Assembly: GCA_021787505.1 (NCBI GenBank)
Contig: JAJYLU010000090.1
Span: forward strand, 1 to 7,056
Source of the DNA: Nitrospirota bacterium
GTDB taxonomy: Bacteria > Nitrospirota > Thermodesulfovibrionia > Thermodesulfovibrionales > UBA6898
Length of the DNA stretch: 7,056 nt
Reading direction: 5' to 3'
This document shows, piece after piece, positions 5,275 through 7,056 of the stretch (its first letter is position 1; every line of letters starts with the position of its first letter). The position numbers and the translations under genes are program-made. Below the pieces are notes generated by a model. That model was not told the DNA's origin. It saw only the letters and a program-made list of their open reading frames with translations, and did no database searches.

Positions 5275-6888
5275 ATGGCGAAAGATAAAGTCAGGAAGAC
5301 GAGGCAGGAGAATTCTAGCGCTGCTGCGGCGTACGCCCGCAGCCTGATCGAGGCTAGCCTCGACCCGCTCGTCACTATAAGCCCTAAGGGAAAGATTACC
5401 GACGTCAATGAGGCGACGATAAAGGTGACCGGTGTTTCACGCGACGGGCTAGTCGGTACCGACTTTTCTACCTATTTTACAGAGCCTGAGAAGGCGCGTG
5501 AGGGCTACCGTCAGGTCTTCGAAAAGGGCTTTGTCACAGACTATCCGCTGACGATAAGGCATGCCGAGGGGAAATTGACCCATGTACTTTACAATGCGTC
5601 GGTCTATAAAGATGCGGAAGACAAGGTCCTCGGGGTCTTTGCAGCGGCCCGCGACATCACGGCGCAAAGGCAGGCGTCCGAGTATGCACGAAGCCTCCTT
5701 GAGGCGAGCCTCGATCCCCTCGTCACAATCAGTCCGGAGGGAAAGATTACCGACGTGAACAGGGCCACCGAAGTTGTGACAGGATTTTCACGGGAGCGTC
5801 TGATAGGCAGTGATTTCTCGGATTACTTTACCGAGCCTGATAGGGCCAGGGAGGGATACCGGGCGGTCATCACCCAGGGCTTCGTGAGGGATTATCCGCT
5901 CACCGTCCGCCACACCTCCGGCCGCACCGTCGATGGCATCTATAACGCGTCGGCATACGCCGATGAAGAAGGAAAGATGCTGGGGGTCTTTGCCGCTGCC
6001 CGCGACATCACCGAACGCAAACGTGCGGAGGAAAGCCTCATGCGGGTGATGCAGGAGGTGCAGGAGTCGGTAAACGTACTCGCCCCGGCTTCGACCGAGA
6101 TCCTTTCGACGACGACGCAGGTCGCCTCGAGCGTGACAGAGACTGCGACCGCGGTGAATGAGACGATGACAACCGTCGAAGAAGTTAAGCAGACGACTCT
6201 TGTGTCAAGTCAGAAGGCGCATTATGTGGCTGAGACCGCACAGAAGACGGCCCAGGCGTCCCACAGCGGCCAGAAGTCGGTAGAGGAGTCGATTGACCTT
6301 ATGAACCGTATCAGGGAGCAGATGGAATATATAGCAGAAAGTATCGTGAGGCTGAGCGAGCAGAGCCAGGCCATAGGCGAGATAATCTCGACGGTCAACG
6401 ACCTCGCCGCGCAGTCGAACCTTCTTGCGGTTAACGCCGCTATCGAGGCCGCGCGGGCCGGTGAGCATGGCAAAGGCTTCGGCGTGGTTGCGCAGGAGAT
6501 CAGGAGCCTTGCGGAACAGTCCAAGCAGGCTACCGCACAGGTGAGGACCATACTCGGAGACATTCAGAAGGCCACCAGCGCTGCAGTGCTCGCGACGGAG
6601 CAGGGAAGCAAGGCCGTTGAGGTGGGGGTGAAACAATCGTCGCAGGCCGGAGATTCGATCCGGGTACTCGCCGGAAGTATAACGGAGGCGGCCCAGGCGG
6701 CGACCCAGATCGTCGCTTCAAGCCAGCAGCAGCTAGTCGGTATGGAGCAGATAATCTCTGCGATGAATAATATCAAAGAGGCGAGCGAACAGAACGTCAC
6801 AGGCACAAAGCAGGCCGAGGTCGCAGCCCACAATATCAATGACCTTGGACAGAAGCTGAAACTGTTGGTTGACCAGTATAAGGTGTAG
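5275..6888 (+). CDS. Soluble methyl-accepting chemotaxis protein with two tandem PAS domains
   Basis: This 537-residue chemoreceptor is made of two PAS domains (about 20-136 and 137-253) and a long coiled-coil signalling domain (about 255-535). The hairpin tip that contacts CheA and CheW reads [21 protein letters not shown] (377-397), followed by [21 protein letters not shown] (399-419), close to the receptor consensus. There is no signal peptide, membrane helix or HAMP domain, so the protein should be cytosolic. The PAS domains may sense a small ligand, redox state or a cofactor; no cofactor residue can be assigned. Each PAS ends in VFAAARDIT, the usual PAC motif. Arms of about 20 heptads on each side of the tip would fit a 40H-type receptor, by rough count only. 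The end, LVDQYKV, lacks a CheR/CheB-docking pentapeptide of the NWETF kind. ATG 5275 follows GGAGGT by five bases. Confidence 0.92.
   Translation: MAKDKVRKTRQENSSAAAAYARSLIEASLDPLVTISPKGKITDVNEATIKVTGVSRDGLVGTDFSTYFTEPEKAREGYRQVFEKGFVTDYPLTIRHAEGKLTHVLYNASVYKDAEDKVLGVFAAARDITAQRQASEYARSLLEASLDPLVTISPEGKITDVNRATEVVTGFSRERLIGSDFSDYFTEPDRAREGYRAVITQGFVRDYPLTVRHTSGRTVDGIYNASAYADEEGKMLGVFAAARDITERKRAEESLMRVMQEVQESVNVLAPASTEILSTTTQVASSVTETATAVNETMTTVEEVKQTTLVSSQKAHYVAETAQKTAQASHSGQKSVEESIDLMNRIREQMEYIAESIVRLSEQSQAIGEIISTVNDLAAQSNLLAVNAAIEAARAGEHGKGFGVVAQEIRSLAEQSKQATAQVRTILGDIQKATSAAVLATEQGSKAVEVGVKQSSQAGDSIRVLAGSITEAAQAATQIVASSQQQLVGMEQIISAMNNIKEASEQNVTGTKQAEVAAHNINDLGQKLKLLVDQYKV
5332..6033 (+). 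repeat. In-gene tandem duplication of a PAS-coding unit (2 x 351 bp)
   Basis: Bases 5332-5682 and 5683-6033 encode two 117-residue copies that align without a gap. By hand count about 80 of 117 residues are identical (roughly 68%), with shared blocks such as [30 protein letters not shown] and [11 protein letters not shown]. At DNA level the longest identical run I see is 19 bases (5387-5405 and 5738-5756). Many third positions differ, so the duplication is not very recent. Most differences lie in the second half of the fold before the PAC motif, where PAS specificity often varies. Confidence 0.9.
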
Positions 6889-6953
6889 AAAGCTGTCGGC
6901 CGTATTTCTTCAGCAAAACATCTTTAGCTGAAGGCTGATCGCTGAAGGAGTAT
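6889..6953 (+). promoter_or_regulatory. Leader of the cheA-like gene with ribosome binding site and alternative hairpins
   Basis: The ribosome binding site AAGGAG (6945-6950) ends three bases before ATG 6954. The octamer GCTGAAGG occurs twice (6927-6934 and 6941-6948), and the second copy contains part of the site. Upstream, CTTCAGC (6908-6914) is complementary to both. Pairing with copy 1 gives a 7-bp stem with a 12-base loop that leaves the site free. Pairing with copy 2 extends to 13 continuous pairs (6902-6914 with 6941-6953, three of them G-U) and hides the whole site. Control of CheA translation is inference. Confidence 0.45.
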
Positions 6954-7056
6954 ATGGACAAGAAAAGAGATGAAGCATTCCTGAAGAAACTTCGCGCGAC
7001 GTTCAAGGTCGAGGCGGAGGAGCATATCGTCATGATCTCTTCAGGTCTTATCGAGC
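6954..7056 (+). CDS. cheA: CheA-type histidine kinase, N-terminal fragment
   Basis: Only the first 34 codons are present; the gene runs off the window. They read MDKKRDEAFLKKLRATFKVE, then AEEHIVMISSGLIE. The pattern 'FLKKL.ATFKVEAEEH...ISSGLIE' is the first helix of a histidine-phosphotransfer (Hpt, P1) domain as found in CheA proteins of ACF/Wsp-like systems, where the phosphorylated histidine comes a little further downstream. The protein would autophosphorylate under control of the receptor and CheW proteins. In Wsp-type operons this gene is usually a CheA-receiver hybrid (WspE); whether that holds here cannot be seen. The start ATG 6954 follows AAGGAG closely and gives the family's usual N-terminus. 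Confidence 0.75.
   Translation, partial: MDKKRDEAFLKKLRATFKVEAEEHIVMISSGLIE

Noticed and set aside
1..7056. CRISPR array, tRNA, rRNA or complete insertion sequence
   Set aside because: I saw no regularly spaced direct repeats, no tRNA-like or rRNA segment and no transposase or integrase gene.

Overview
The window looks like a stretch of chromosome from a moderately GC-rich Gram-negative bacterium. The protein style (CheW with 'INMHG', CheR with a TPR tail, NahK-like kinase next to a DOMON-like protein) would fit Nitrospirota or the Desulfobacterota/Geobacter-like groups. That placement is an impression, not a measurement.

Layout, all genes on the + strand. (1) Positions 1-190 hold the C-terminal end of an ABC-2 type transporter permease. 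(2) Positions 191-525 are non-coding. They contain a G/C-rich hairpin with a T-tract on the minus strand, an AT-rich stretch and a palindrome-rich intergenic element (357-487). (3) Positions 526-2168 hold a two-gene unit with an ATGA overlap: a sugar-kinase-like phosphotransferase of the N-acetylhexosamine 1-kinase type, then a DOMON-like domain protein. (4) Positions 2169-2601 are non-coding and end in a good sigma70-type promoter (TTGAGA, 18 bp, TATAAT) just upstream of the next operon. (5) From 2602 to the end of the window runs a chemosensory operon: cheW, cheR with TPRs, a second cheW with an N-terminal extension, a soluble chemoreceptor with two duplicated PAS domains, and the first 34 codons of a cheA-type kinase.

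The order CheW / CheR-TPR / extended CheW / receptor / CheA matches the Wsp-like 'alternative cellular function' (ACF) class of chemosensory pathway better than a flagellar che operon, but the receptor is cytosolic and PAS-based instead of membrane-bound. By family knowledge, the receptor would control CheA through the two CheW couplers while CheR methylates the receptor. The CheB and output regulator would be expected downstream of this window. The first three chemosensory genes overlap by 4 bases (GTGA, ATGA), so their translation is probably coupled. The receptor and cheA have their own ribosome binding sites, and the cheA site lies in a leader that can form two mutually exclusive hairpins.

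The observations most worth checking are the cheA leader with its switch-like structure, the Wsp-like operon with a soluble tandem-PAS receptor, the kinase-DOMON gene pair, and the structured spacer at 211-487.
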